Positions 46,116-56,570 of a stretch of 64,000 nucleotides of DNA are shown one piece after another. The stretch is from Flavobacterium circumlabens. Lineage in GTDB: Bacteria > Bacteroidota > Bacteroidia > Flavobacteriales > Flavobacteriaceae. The stretch lies in the NCBI RefSeq assembly GCF_004345565.1, contig NZ_SLWA01000003.1:124001-188000 (forward strand). The letters are read 5' to 3'. The position numbers were made by a program, and so were the translations under genes. The first letter of the stretch is position 1; every line of letters starts with the position of its first letter. The notes below the pieces were generated by a model, which was not told where the DNA came from, searched no databases, and saw nothing but the letters and a program-made list of their open reading frames with translations.

Positions 46116-47297
46116 CTATAGTACTTCGTAGATTCCTGCACTTCCTTGCCCAGTCCCCACACACATACTTACGATTCCGTATTTACTGCCTCTGCGTTTC
46201 ATTTCGTCGAATAACTGAACAGAAAGTTTAGCACCTGTACATCCCAGTGGGTGACCTAAAGCGATGGCTCCACCGTTTACGTTTACGATATCAGGATTTA
46301 AACCTAACTCACGAATTACAGCCAAAGACTGAGAAGCAAAAGCCTCGTTTAATTCCACTAAGTCAATATCTTTCAATTCTAAACCAGCTTGTTTCAAGGC
46401 TTTCGGAATTGCTTTTACCGGACCGATACCCATGATTCTTGGCTCAACACCCGAAGAAGCAAAGTTTACCAATCTTGCAATTGGCTCCAGGTTTAATTCT
46501 TTCACCATATCCTCGCTCATGATTAAAACAAAAGCAGCACCATCACTCATTTGAGAAGAGTTACCGGCAGTTACGCTTCCGTCAGCAGCAAATACAGGTC
46601 TTAAACCTGCCAATGCAGCAACAGAAGTTCCGGCTCTTGGGCCTTCGTCTTGTTTTACTACGTATGATTTAGTTTCTTTTTTTCCGTTTTCGTTGATGAA
46701 AGTCTGATCAACAGTAATCGGAACGATTTGTTTATCAAATTTCCCTTCCGCTTGTGCTTTTAGGGCTTTCATGTGAGAGTTGTAAGCAAACTCATCCTGA
46801 TCTTCTCTGGAGATTTTGTATTGATTGGCCACCGCTTCAGCAGTTAAACCCATTCCCCAATAGTAATCTTCGTGACCTGCAGCGGCAACTTTATAATCCG
46901 GAGTTGGCTTGTAACCTCCCATCGGAATAAAACTCATACTTTCTGCTCCACCGGCAATGATACAATCTGCCATTCCTGACTGGATTTTAGCTGTCGCCAT
47001 TCCGATAGTTTCTAATCCTGAAGCACAATAACGGTTTACGGTTACACCAGGAACATCTTCTACTTTTAATCCCATCAAAGAGATCAAACGACCAACGTTC
47101 AAACCTTGTTCTGCTTCCGGCATGGCATTTCCTACCATTACGTCATCAATACGTTTTTTATCAAAATCAGGCAGTTCATCCATCATAAACTGAATGGTCT
47201 CTGCAGCTAATTCATCAGGTCTTTTAAATCTAAAAACTCCTTTTGGTGCTTTCCCTACCGCTGTACGATAAGCTTTTACTATATATGCTGTTTTCAT
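46116..47297 (-). CDS. Acetyl-CoA acyltransferase (3-ketoacyl-CoA thiolase)
   Basis: This 393-residue thiolase has the nucleophile Cys91 in NRYCASGLE, the His region GNSSQMSDGAA and GHPLGCTGAK, and the final Cys in SMCVGTGQG. It carries out the last step of beta-oxidation. In the operon it follows the four-helix cassette and the FadB-like gene. Confidence 0.94.
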   Translation of the reverse strand: MKTAYIVKAYRTAVGKAPKGVFRFKRPDELAAETIQFMMDELPDFDKKRIDDVMVGNAMPEAEQGLNVGRLISLMGLKVEDVPGVTVNRYCASGLETIGMATAKIQSGMADCIIAGGAESMSFIPMGGYKPTPDYKVAAAGHEDYYWGMGLTAEAVANQYKISREDQDEFAYNSHMKALKAQAEGKFDKQIVPITVDQTFINENGKKETKSYVVKQDEGPRAGTSVAALAGLRPVFAADGSVTAGNSSQMSDGAAFVLIMSEDMVKELNLEPIARLVNFASSGVEPRIMGIGPVKAIPKALKQAGLELKDIDLVELNEAFASQSLAVIRELGLNPDIVNVNGGAIALGHPLGCTGAKLSVQLFDEMKRRGSKYGIVSMCVGTGQGSAGIYEVL

Positions 47298-47319
47298 AAA
47301 TGATTGTATTAAGATTGGA

Positions 47320-47727
47320 GAATTAAGTATTAAGATTTTCCAATTGTTTTGTTGATTTTATCTTTTAGTGATCTTTGAAATGAAAAATTCATATTTGAAA
47401 CCTCTACTAATTGATTAATAGTGGGTTGAATTAGATCTTCACCTACAAGCTTAAGTCTTTTAGCAAGTATTAATTGAGTTATTAATTCAAAAGTTGAACC
47501 ATTTGCAATTCCTAGAAAATGCATAAATTCTTTATCTGAATTTCTCCCAGAACCTTCAGCAATATTTGAAGGAATTGAAACGGCACATTTTTTTATTTGA
47601 TGAATTAAATTGAATTTCTCGTCATTGGGTAACAATGAAGAAATCTCATAAACATGAACCGCAATATCCATTGCTTTCTGCCAAATCTTTAATTTTTCAA
47701 ACTGGTGCATTTCTTAATACTTAATTC
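47320..47727. repeat. 16-bp inverted repeats flanking the four-helix-bundle gene
   Basis: GAATTAAGTATTAAGA at 47320-47335 and its exact complement at 47712-47727 enclose the small gene, whose 3' end reaches into the left arm. The arrangement resembles the ends of a mobile cassette inserted in the beta-oxidation operon. Confidence 0.7.
47330..47710 (-). CDS. Four-helix-bundle protein (23S rRNA intervening-sequence type)
   Basis: This 126-residue protein starts MHQFEKLKIWQKAMDIAVHVYE and has IKKCAVSIPSNIAEGSGRNSDKEF, the signature of the S23/IVP four-helix-bundle family (related to diversity-retroelement accessory protein Avd). It sits between FadB-like and thiolase genes inside a metabolic operon and is flanked by 16-bp inverted repeats. 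These proteins bind nucleic acid by family inference. The gene looks like an insertion rather than a beta-oxidation partner. Confidence 0.88.
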   Translation of the reverse strand: MHQFEKLKIWQKAMDIAVHVYEISSLLPNDEKFNLIHQIKKCAVSIPSNIAEGSGRNSDKEFMHFLGIANGSTFELITQLILAKRLKLVGEDLIQPTINQLVEVSNMNFSFQRSLKDKINKTIGKS

Positions 47728-47740
47728 TTATTACTTGATA

Positions 47741-50131
47741 CTAGTTTCTCAAAGGTTTTCCTTTAGTTAACATATATTGAATTCTCTCTAAAGTCTTACG
47801 CTCTGTACAAAGAGATAAGAAAGCTTCACGTTCGATATCTAATAAATATTGTTCAGATACTAAAGTGGCTTCAGATAAATCACCACCGGCCATTACGTAA
47901 GCCAGTTTGTTGGCGATTTTTTTATCGTGCTCAGAAATGTATTTTCCGGCTTCCATCTGATCCGTTCCAACTAAGAACATTCCAAGTGCTTGCTTACCTA
48001 AAACCTTAACATCCGTTCTTCTGATTGGTTGTGTATAACCTGCCTCAGCCATTAACAACGCATGTTTTTTAGCTTCTGCAATCTGACGGTCTTTGTTTAC
48101 GACGATCACATCTTTACCATGTTGTAAAAGTCCGGTATCAAAAGCTTCGTAACCGGAAGTTGATACTTTTGCCATTGCGATAGTTAAGAAATACTCCTGA
48201 AGAACATTTAGTTCCACATCGTTTTTACGGAATAAATCTGAAGCTCGCAAAGCCATTTCTTTAGATCCGCCACCACCAGGAAGTACACCAACACCAAATT
48301 CAACTAATCCCATGTACGTTTCTGCAGCAGCTACTACTTTATCAGCGTGTAAGCTCATTTCGCATCCACCGCCAAAAGTCATTCCGTGAGGTGCTACTAC
48401 AACCGGAATTGAAGAGTAACGAACGCGCATCATCGTGTCCTGGAACAATTTGATCGCCATGTTCAGTTCGTCGTATTCCTGCTCAACCGCCATCATGAAA
48501 ATCATTCCGATATTGGCTCCCACAGAGAAATTCGCTGCCTGGTTTCCAATAACTAGACCCTGATATTCTTTTTCAGATAAATCGATTGCTTTATTGATCG
48601 CCTGAAGTACGTCGCCACCAATGGTATTCATTTTAGATTGGAATTCTAAGTTCAAAATTCCGTCTCCTAAGTCCTGGATGATTGCACCACTGTTGCTCCA
48701 GACTTTTTTGCTTTCGCGGATGTTGTTCAGGATAATAAAGGAGTCTTGTCCCGGAACCTTTGTTTGAGATTTTGTCGGGATATTATAGAAATAAGAGGCT
48801 CCTTCTTTTACAGAATAGAAACTGTCACTTCCGGAAGCTAACATTTCAGTAACCCATGCAGCCGGCTCTAAACCTTCTGCTTTCATGATTTCGATTCCTT
48901 TGGCGACACCAATGGCATCCCAAATTTCAAATGGACCATTTTCCCATCCGAAACCGGCTTTCATCGCATCATCAATTTTATATAATTCGTCTGAGATTTC
49001 AGGGATTCTGTTCGATACATACGCAAACATTCCGGCGAAACTCTTACGGTAAAATTCACCCGCTTTGTCTGTTCCTTTCACTAAAACTTTAAAACGATTG
49101 ATTGGTTTATCGATAGTTTTTGTTAATTCAAGTGTAGCAAAATTTGCTTTTTTTGCAGCGCGGTATTCTAATGTATCTAAGTCTAAGGAAAGAATATCTT
49201 TATCTACTTTTTTATAAAAACCTTGTCCGGTTTTGCTTCCAAACCATTTGTTCTCCATCATTTTGTTAACAAAATCAGGAAGTTTAAACAATTCGTGTTG
49301 TTCGTCATTCGGACAGTTTTCGTAAATACCGTTGGCAACGTGTACCAAAGTATCCAGACCAACCACGTCAACCGTACGGAAAGTAGCTGATTTTGGACGG
49401 CCAATTACCGGACCGGTCAATTTATCAACCTCTTCAATTGTTAATCCCATTTCTTTTACCAAGTGGAACAAACTCTGAATGCCGTAAATACCAATTCTGT
49501 TTCCAATAAATGCCGGAGTATCTTTGGCAACAACCGAAGTTTTTCCTAAGAATTTAGAACCGTATTCGTTTAGGAAATCCAATACTTCAGTTGAAGTTTT
49601 TGGACCAGGAATGATTTCAAATAATTTTAAGTAACGCGCAGGGTTAAAAAAGTGTGTCCCGCAGAAGTGTTGTTGAAAATCTTCGCTTCTTCCTTCGCTC
49701 ATAAAGTGAATCGGAATACCGGAAGTATTAGAAGTAACCAAAGTTCCCGGTGTGCGGAATTTTTCGATTTGTTCGAATACTAATTTCTTAATATCCAGAC
49801 GTTCCACTACAACTTCAATAATCCAGTCCACGTTGGCAATTTTTGCCATATCATCAGTTGTATTTCCAGTAGTGATTCGGCTTGCGAATTTCTGACTGTA
49901 AATAGGAGAGGGTTTTGATTTTAATGAATTCGCCAAGTGCTCGTTTACCACACGGTTGCGAACAACTTTACTTTCAAGCGTTAATCCTTTTTTAGTTTCA
50001 GCTTCTGTCAATTCGCGGGGTACGATGTCAAGTAGTAAAACTTCAACACCAATATTGGCAAAATGACAAGCTATTCCTGAACCCATAATTCCGGATCCGA
50101 TTACAGCAACTTTTTTAATTGTGCGTTTCAT
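47741..50131 (-). CDS. 3-Hydroxyacyl-CoA dehydrogenase / enoyl-CoA hydratase fusion
   Basis: This 796-residue bifunctional protein begins with the NAD-binding VAVIGSGIMGSGIACHFAN and ends with an enoyl-CoA hydratase/crotonase domain (about residue 480 onward, AANFSVGANIGMIF and GGGCEMSLHADKV). The order is dehydrogenase then hydratase, the reverse of E. coli FadB, as usual in Bacteroidota. It does the middle two steps of beta-oxidation. A MarR regulator lies immediately upstream. Confidence 0.93.
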   Translation of the reverse strand: MKRTIKKVAVIGSGIMGSGIACHFANIGVEVLLLDIVPRELTEAETKKGLTLESKVVRNRVVNEHLANSLKSKPSPIYSQKFASRITTGNTTDDMAKIANVDWIIEVVVERLDIKKLVFEQIEKFRTPGTLVTSNTSGIPIHFMSEGRSEDFQQHFCGTHFFNPARYLKLFEIIPGPKTSTEVLDFLNEYGSKFLGKTSVVAKDTPAFIGNRIGIYGIQSLFHLVKEMGLTIEEVDKLTGPVIGRPKSATFRTVDVVGLDTLVHVANGIYENCPNDEQHELFKLPDFVNKMMENKWFGSKTGQGFYKKVDKDILSLDLDTLEYRAAKKANFATLELTKTIDKPINRFKVLVKGTDKAGEFYRKSFAGMFAYVSNRIPEISDELYKIDDAMKAGFGWENGPFEIWDAIGVAKGIEIMKAEGLEPAAWVTEMLASGSDSFYSVKEGASYFYNIPTKSQTKVPGQDSFIILNNIRESKKVWSNSGAIIQDLGDGILNLEFQSKMNTIGGDVLQAINKAIDLSEKEYQGLVIGNQAANFSVGANIGMIFMMAVEQEYDELNMAIKLFQDTMMRVRYSSIPVVVAPHGMTFGGGCEMSLHADKVVAAAETYMGLVEFGVGVLPGGGGSKEMALRASDLFRKNDVELNVLQEYFLTIAMAKVSTSGYEAFDTGLLQHGKDVIVVNKDRQIAEAKKHALLMAEAGYTQPIRRTDVKVLGKQALGMFLVGTDQMEAGKYISEHDKKIANKLAYVMAGGDLSEATLVSEQYLLDIEREAFLSLCTERKTLERIQYMLTKGKPLRN

Positions 50132-50186
50132 AAGTCGTTAATATTTGTTTTTTGTTTTGAATTTGAAGTTTCCTTACGAATTAAGG

Positions 50187-50645
50187 TTATTCATTTTCTA
50201 GTTTTTCTGTTTGATTAAATATGTTTTTGTCCTGAATCAACTCATTGATAATTTCCGAAACCTCAATAAAATGTTTTAATTTTTCGTCAGAAACATGTTT
50301 TCTAACGGTTTCATTGAATTTCAGTACTGTATTTTTAGATAAATCTCTCTTTTCTTTTCCAAATTCGGTAAGGTAGATCAAAACACCACGTCCGTCACTG
50401 GGGTTCTTTTTGCGAACGATCAAACCTTTGTCTTCCATTGATTTTAATGTTCTGGTTAAGCTGGTCGCTTCCATTCCCATTCTTGGGCCTAAAGCCGTAG
50501 AAGGAGTTCCGTCTTCTTTGTCTATGCTCAAAAGCGCAAATCCTGTCGCCATGGTGGCATCGTATTTTGCAGCTTCTTCGTTGTACATTCTTGATACAGC
50601 CTGCCAAGTTGCTCTTAAAATATAATCTATTGTTTTGTCTTTCAT
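50187..50645 (-). CDS. MarR-family transcriptional regulator
   Basis: This 152-residue winged-helix protein (GPRMGMEATSLTRTLKSMEDKG, VRKKNPSDGRGVLIYLTEFG) is first in the beta-oxidation operon. By context it probably represses the operon until an acyl-CoA is bound, as other fad-linked MarR proteins do. No operator was identified. Confidence 0.9.
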   Translation of the reverse strand: MKDKTIDYILRATWQAVSRMYNEEAAKYDATMATGFALLSIDKEDGTPSTALGPRMGMEATSLTRTLKSMEDKGLIVRKKNPSDGRGVLIYLTEFGKEKRDLSKNTVLKFNETVRKHVSDEKLKHFIEVSEIINELIQDKNIFNQTEKLENE

Positions 50646-50890
50646 AAGTAACTATATCGATTTCAAATATAATCAAAAAATACTATGCACGCATATAATT
50701 TTTTAATAAATTTTTGGTTAGTGAAAAAATGTCTCTGAAACAGAGTGGTTTAGGGTTGTTTTTTAAATTGAAATATACTATTTTTTTTGAGATTTTAACA
50801 AAATTCATAGCGTGAAAATTCTTTTATGATTTTAAATCACCTTTTAATTCTGCATTTTATAAAAAAATGTGATTTTAATGCGAAATAAAA

Positions 50891-51904
50891 TTAGTCATTA
50901 TATTTTTCCAGAGCCATCTGAAGATTTTTCTTCATCCGGTTTCGCAGGCTTTCCGGTTTCAGGACTTCGATGCCGCAGCCAAAACCTAATAAAAGACGTT
51001 CCATTTCATAATTGGGAATAATAAGTAAATGAATTATAATGGTTCCGTCATCATTTTGCGTTATCAGTCTTTGAGTCGGGTGCAGGGGTTTGGTCAGTAC
51101 ATAAGGAGCATTTATGGCATCTATCCAGAGTTCTATTTTTCGGGGCTGCAAACCCGAATTTACCGTTACGCCAATTATATTTTTATAATACAAATCGGCA
51201 TTAAAATCTTCTTCTAAATAAGGTAAATTAAAATCGTAATCAATTGCAATGATTCTGTCCAGTGCGAGATTGGTAATGGGTTGGGAGCCTTTTTTCTTTC
51301 CAATTAAAAACCATCTGTTATTGAATTCCTTTAGAATAAACGGATGAAAATGAAATTTGTTTTCTTCTTTTGATTTAAAAGATTTATACGTAATGACAAG
51401 CGGCACTTTTTTGATGATCGCCTGATAAATTTCATCCAGATAATGCAAACCTTTCAGATTTTCGTTTTTATCCAGGTAGATAACGGGTTTGGTATGCGAC
51501 TTTTCAGAATAGATTTTATCCTCCAGACGCTGCAAAATATCAGAGACATCATTAAACAAAGAGAAATCCTTAAACTGTTTCAGCATCGAAACGGTTTCGG
51601 TCAGAACATTCATATCCGTTTCCGTCAGCGGAATATCGGTGATCGTAAAATCGTCGTCTTCATATTTATAGAACTTCTTGTCATACACGACGATAGGGGC
51701 GTTGTAGCCCAGTTTTTCACTCCGCATCAATTGAATATCCATCTGGATCGTTCGTTTGCTGATGGGGTTCTCGCGGCCTTCATATTCAAACAAGGCTTCA
51801 GAACAACATTCGATTAAATCTTCGAGAGTCCATTGCCGGTATTTATTCTGCAGACATTTGTCAATGGTTTTGTAACGGATTAAGGCGTTTTTGTTTTGTG
51901 ACAT
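50891..51904 (-). CDS. WYL-domain transcriptional regulator
   Basis: This 337-residue protein has an N-terminal winged HTH (ALIRYKTIDKCLQNKYRQWT...ISKRTIQMDIQLMR) and a central WYL domain (ITYKSFKSKEENKFHFHPFILKEFNNRWFLIG), then the WCX C-terminus. WYL regulators bind nucleic-acid ligands and control RNA repair, phage defence and CRISPR loci. It is divergent from the adhesin gene. A CTGCGCAAAAT operator-like site shared with three loci in the right-end island lies in its upstream gap (52043-52053), so it is my candidate regulator of that island. Confidence 0.92.
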   Translation of the reverse strand: MSQNKNALIRYKTIDKCLQNKYRQWTLEDLIECCSEALFEYEGRENPISKRTIQMDIQLMRSEKLGYNAPIVVYDKKFYKYEDDDFTITDIPLTETDMNVLTETVSMLKQFKDFSLFNDVSDILQRLEDKIYSEKSHTKPVIYLDKNENLKGLHYLDEIYQAIIKKVPLVITYKSFKSKEENKFHFHPFILKEFNNRWFLIGKKKGSQPITNLALDRIIAIDYDFNLPYLEEDFNADLYYKNIIGVTVNSGLQPRKIELWIDAINAPYVLTKPLHPTQRLITQNDDGTIIIHLLIIPNYEMERLLLGFGCGIEVLKPESLRNRMKKNLQMALEKYND

Positions 51905-52042
51905 AGTATTTTTTTAATCGTAGTATCAATTTGGAGTTTTAGGTTTTATTTGTCTAAATATTGCTGTGTAAATAAATCTTTTTTTTAATAAATATAACTT
52001 TCATTTGAAAGCTTCAGTTCTAAAAATACACTTTTTATTGTA

Positions 52043-52062
52043 CTGCGCAAAATAGTTGCGTA
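52043..52062 (+). promoter_or_regulatory. Operator-like CTGCGCAAAAT site near the WYL gene
   Basis: CTGCGCAAAAT-N3-TGCGTA matches the upstream half of the 38-bp module found at 58310, 59015 and 62140, but no AATCTTTG -7 box follows at the fixed spacing. It lies 139 bp upstream of the WYL start and 114 bp upstream of the adhesin start, so it could serve either. Confidence 0.6.
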
Positions 52063-52156
52063 TTTGGTTTTCAATTTCTTTTTAAAGCGAGTCGTTGTAC
52101 TATTTTTTTGTTAAAAAAAAACGTATACTTTTACGCCTCAAAATAAAATCTTTTCT

Positions 52157-55100
52157 ATGAGGAAACTCTACTCATTACCACTCTATATTCTCTTAATACT
52201 TAGTACATCCGTTTATAGTTTTAATAAAACCGAAGAAGATAAGCTGGCCGATAAAACCGAAGTAAATCTTATTGTACCACCGACTGTTGACTTTAATTTT
52301 AGCAATGGAGGGGCTTGTTCCGGAACTCCGGTTACATTTAATCCTGTTATTGCCGGTGTTGGTCCTTTTAAATATGTATGGAATTTTGGAGACGGAACCC
52401 CAAATGCTACAAACAGCAAGCCGAACCATAGTTTTACAGCGTTAGGTTGTGGCTCTCAAAATTTTTCGGTAACACTTACCGTGACCGATGCGAATGGAGG
52501 AGTAAATTCAGTTACAAAAACTGTGAGTGTATTACAGAAACCGGATTTAAAGTTTGTAGACCAAAATAATCCGGGATCAAACAAACCTTTTGAAAGATGT
52601 GGTGATAATAACTCAAATCCTAAATATACGATTACTGTTGGAAATAATTCCAGTTCAGCGGGTTGTATTAAGGCTTATAGTGTAGATTGGGGAGATGGAA
52701 ATTCAGAAGCAAATGTTACTTTTCCTAAATCGCATCAATACCAAAAATTGGGTTCTTTTAATATGGTGATAACCGCAAACGGAACTAACACCTGCAGTAA
52801 TTCAATTACCTATGTGGTTAAAAACTCCAATAATCCAATTGGTGCACTTATTGCTCCCGGGAATACAACGAATTTATGTGTGCCTGTCGCTCCAATGGAT
52901 TTTGCTATTGGCTCATGGGGGTTAAATCCTTCAGATACCAATTATCAGGTTGATTACGGAGATGGTACTTATCAAAGTTACACTCAGGCACAATTAGAAA
53001 GTTCTGTATATTATAATAAATTAAATCCGCAGGCTTCTCAAAATTTTCCAATTCCTCATAAATACACAAGAGCCAATTGCGATACAAATGGTAGTACAGT
53101 CAATTTAACGATAACTACCTCCTGTGGCAGCACCTATCTTAATGCCGGACCTATTATTATTTTAGATGTGCCAGTGATAAGTTATTATGTGCCCACTGTA
53201 GCATGTGTTAACTACGCAGTATCTTTCAATAATTCAACTTATGCAGGGTATATTAATGGTTGCAGCACTATTAATGTTTATACCTGGGATTTTGGTGACG
53301 GAACAACATCCAGAGATGTTAATCCTTATCACGTATATACAAAACCGGGTAAATATGCAGTTACACTGAGTGCTACTACACCATGTGGAGTTGGAATAAC
53401 ACCACCACCACAATATATCTGTGTAGAGCCAATATTACAGCCCGACTTTACTTTTGGTAATGCTTGTGCTTCAAATAATCTTCAAATGACTAATACTACT
53501 GACACAAGTTTAAGCTGTGGTAAGGAAAATTACAATTAGGAGGTATCCTATTATTCCGAAGGATTCTGCGGTAAAGAAACATCACCAGGGAGAGGACAAT
53601 GGAATTATGCAAATGGAACTAATTATTCTTCTAAAAATCCGGTTTTTAATTTTGTGACACCGGGTACTTATTATGTAAGGTTAACGGCATGGAATTCGTG
53701 TGGAATAACTCCAAGATATATTGAAAAAGCAATACAAGTAAAAAAGCCCCCGTTATAACATTAGATCCAATTTCAGATTTTTGTAAATCGGCAACAATAC
53801 TGCCTGTCGGGAAAGTAGAACAAACTTGTTCTCCAGCCAGTGAGATAAGTTATTTGTGGACTTTTCCGGGAGGAACACCCTCATCATCTACGTCTCTTAA
53901 TCCGGGCCCGATAAACTATACCACTAGTGGGGATTACGAAGCCATTTTTAAAGTTACCAATAGTTGTGGAGCTACCGAAGTAAGAAGGAAGTTTTCAGTA
54001 AATACAGTTCTTTCACCTATTATAACGCCAAAAACGTTACAAATTTGTAGTGGTTCTTCTTTTCAGGTTACACCTGTTACGAATGGCATAGACAATGTGC
54101 CTGCAGGAACAACTTATGTATGGTCTACACCAGTAGTTTGTCCTCCTGGTGCTGTAAGTGGCGCCAATGCGCAGTTAAGTCCCGTAACGACAATTAGTCA
54201 GTATTTAACAAATGAGACTAATAAGCCTGCTACAGTAACTTATAAAATATCGCCTATATCGAAAGTTTGTCCGGGACCTGATTTTACAATTACAGTTACG
54301 GTAGACCCTTTAATAAAAGTGGTTGAAACGATAAAAACGGTTACCTGTTTTGGTTTAAGCGACGGAGCAATAACAATAACAGCTGCCGGAGGAATTCCGT
54401 TCCCGACAGGAAATCCATATACATTTTCATGGACAGGACCTGATAATTTTACGAGTTCAGATCAAAATCTTACTAATTTAAAAACAGGAAGTTATACTTT
54501 AACGGTTACTGATAATGGCAAATGTCCGTTTATAAAAAGCTATTATGTAAATGGACCGGGTAAATTTGAAATTATACAGGAATCTAAAACTGATATAAGT
54601 TGTTTTGGTTTTAATAATGGAAATATTAATGTTACCGTAACCGGAGGAACAGTGCCCTATAAATATGAATGGTTAAAAGATGGAGTTGCATATCCGGTTA
54701 ATGCTGGTAATCTTAGCAATTTGGCCCCAGGTGTTTACGATGTAACCATTACAGAAGTAAACAGCTGCGATATTCTAAAGAGAAGCTACACCATTATTGA
54801 GCCTCCGGTACTGGAGGTAAGTTTTGTAAGTCAGGTCAACATCTTGTGTTATGGATATTCTACAGGAGAAATTAATGTAAAAACAAGCGGCGGAAGATTT
54901 ACAGAAACTTCTCCGGGCGTTTTCAATTACGCATACAGATGGACGGGACCAAACGGATATACAAGTTCAGTTCAAAATCCAAGGGATTTATTTGCCGGAA
55001 CTTATGACTTAACCGTTACGGATGATTCCGGTTGTACCGATAATTTACAAGTTGTTTTACTTCAAAACGATGAGATAAAATTAAATTATACCAAAACCGA

Positions 55101-56553
55101 AATAGAATGTTACAATTATGCCAATGCATCAATTACTATAAATAGTATTACAGGCGGAGTTCCCTTTGCAACCGGAGATCCATATACTATAAAATGGAGT
55201 AATTTAGGGACAGGAATGGTACAAAATAATTTATCTGCAGGAACTTATGTAATCACTATTACAGATTCCGAGGGTTGTCCAAAAGAATTTCCTATAGTGA
55301 TAGATAATGCACCTGTTTTTACCATAAATCCGGATGTCAGACAAATATCATGTTTTGGTCAGAAAGATGCTCATATCCGTTTAAATCTTGTAGGTGGTAA
55401 AGTACCGGTTAAACTCGTTTGGGATGATGATGCAACAGCAGGAATCGAAAGAAATAATATTGGTCCGGGAAAATATTCAGTAACAATTACTGATGCCAAA
55501 AATTGCGAAATACATGAAACTTTTACCATTGTAGAGCCTTTGTTGCTGGAGATAAGAGCAGAAGTATCTAATCCGTTAGATTGCGTTAAAGCCGATACGG
55601 GTCAGATCAATTTGGTTGTAACAGGTGGTACCCAGCCGTATACATACAGTTGGTCTAATGGACAAAAAACCGAAGATTTAGAAAATCTTGTACCCGGAAA
55701 TTATACTGTTGTTGTGACAGATGCCAATGACTGTAAACAGTCAGAGACCTGGAAAATTATCCGATTTGACCAACTTACGCCAACAGTAGAAATTGTAACC
55801 GACTTTAATTGTGATACTAAATACGTCAAACAAACTTTTGTCGGGCACGTAAAAGGAGGAATTCCGCCGTATACGTTAAGCTGGTCAGATGGCGTTGTTA
55901 CCGGAGCGAACAACGAAATTATGAATACTGAAAATGACGGTTTAATAATCTTTAGCGTTATAGATAGTTTTGGCTGTAAAGCAGACTATGCGCTTAATGT
56001 AGAAACTCCCGTTTTAGGTCAGGCCAATTTCATTAATGGTTCTTATGCTAAAGATATGTTTGGCTTATATTCTATTTATGATCCCGTAAAATTTACAAAT
56101 TTAGCGACAGGAGATTTTACTTTAGTTTCCTGGGATTTTGGAGACGGTAATTTTTCAGATGAAGAAAACCCCGAGCATATTTATACCCGAGTAGGAACCT
56201 ATACAATAAAACAAACGGTAACCTATCCTTTTGGATGCCAATACAGTTATAGTGCTACAATAAAAGTAGAAAAAGGATATAGCATTATCATACCAAATGC
56301 GTTTACACCAAATAATGATGGATTTAACGACACTTTTGCACCGGTATTTTTAGGATTGTCAGACATTACACTGGATATTTTCGATACTTGGGGAGCAGTT
56401 GTATATTCAGAAACCGGGACAAATATTAGAGGATGGAATGGAAAGGTAAAAGATTTAGAAGCCGAAAATGGTAACTATTATTACAGAATTACCTTAAAGA
56501 CCTTTTACAACCATACGGTGATAGAAAAAGGCGCATTTACATTAATTAAATAA
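52157..56553 (+). pseudogene. T9SS type B PKD/SprB-repeat adhesin, broken by a nonsense codon and a frameshift
   Basis: The N-terminal part (52157-53539) has a signal peptide and PKD domains (WNFGDG, WGDG, YGDG, WDFGDG). It stops at TAG 53537-53539 in a context (NYN-stop-EVSYY) where a TGG Trp codon would fit. The same frame continues with PKD-like sequence to TAA at 53756-53758. The downstream part is in the -1 frame from 53752 to 56553. It carries six SprB-type repeats (CFGLSDGAI, CFGFNNGNI and so on), a last PKD domain, and the T9SS type B C-terminal domain (FTPNNDGFNDTF). An intact protein would have about 1,465 residues. The 53854 TTG is not a credible start. Confidence 0.85.
53740..53746 (+). 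other. Slippery heptamer A AAA AAG at the frameshift
   Basis: In the phase of the upstream frame the sequence is GTA AAA AAG CCC. A -1 slip at this dnaX-type heptamer restores the frame of the C-terminal part. A lost C in the adjacent five-C run (53747-53751) would explain it equally well, and the upstream TAG favours simple decay. Confidence 0.5.
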
Positions 56554-56570
56554 AGCAACAACGATTTACA

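Noticed and set aside
50395..50676. 93-aa ORF overlapping the MarR gene
   Set aside because: It is a shadow frame of a well-supported MarR regulator.
53740..53752. Programmed -1 frameshift as the sole explanation
   Set aside because: The heptamer is in phase, but an upstream in-frame TAG also interrupts the gene and a one-base loss in the C run explains the shift equally well. Kept only as a possibility.
53854..56553. Separate gene starting at TTG 53854
   Set aside because: The frame is open and homologous back to at least 53752, there is no ribosome-binding site or signal peptide, and it is the C-terminal part of the broken adhesin.
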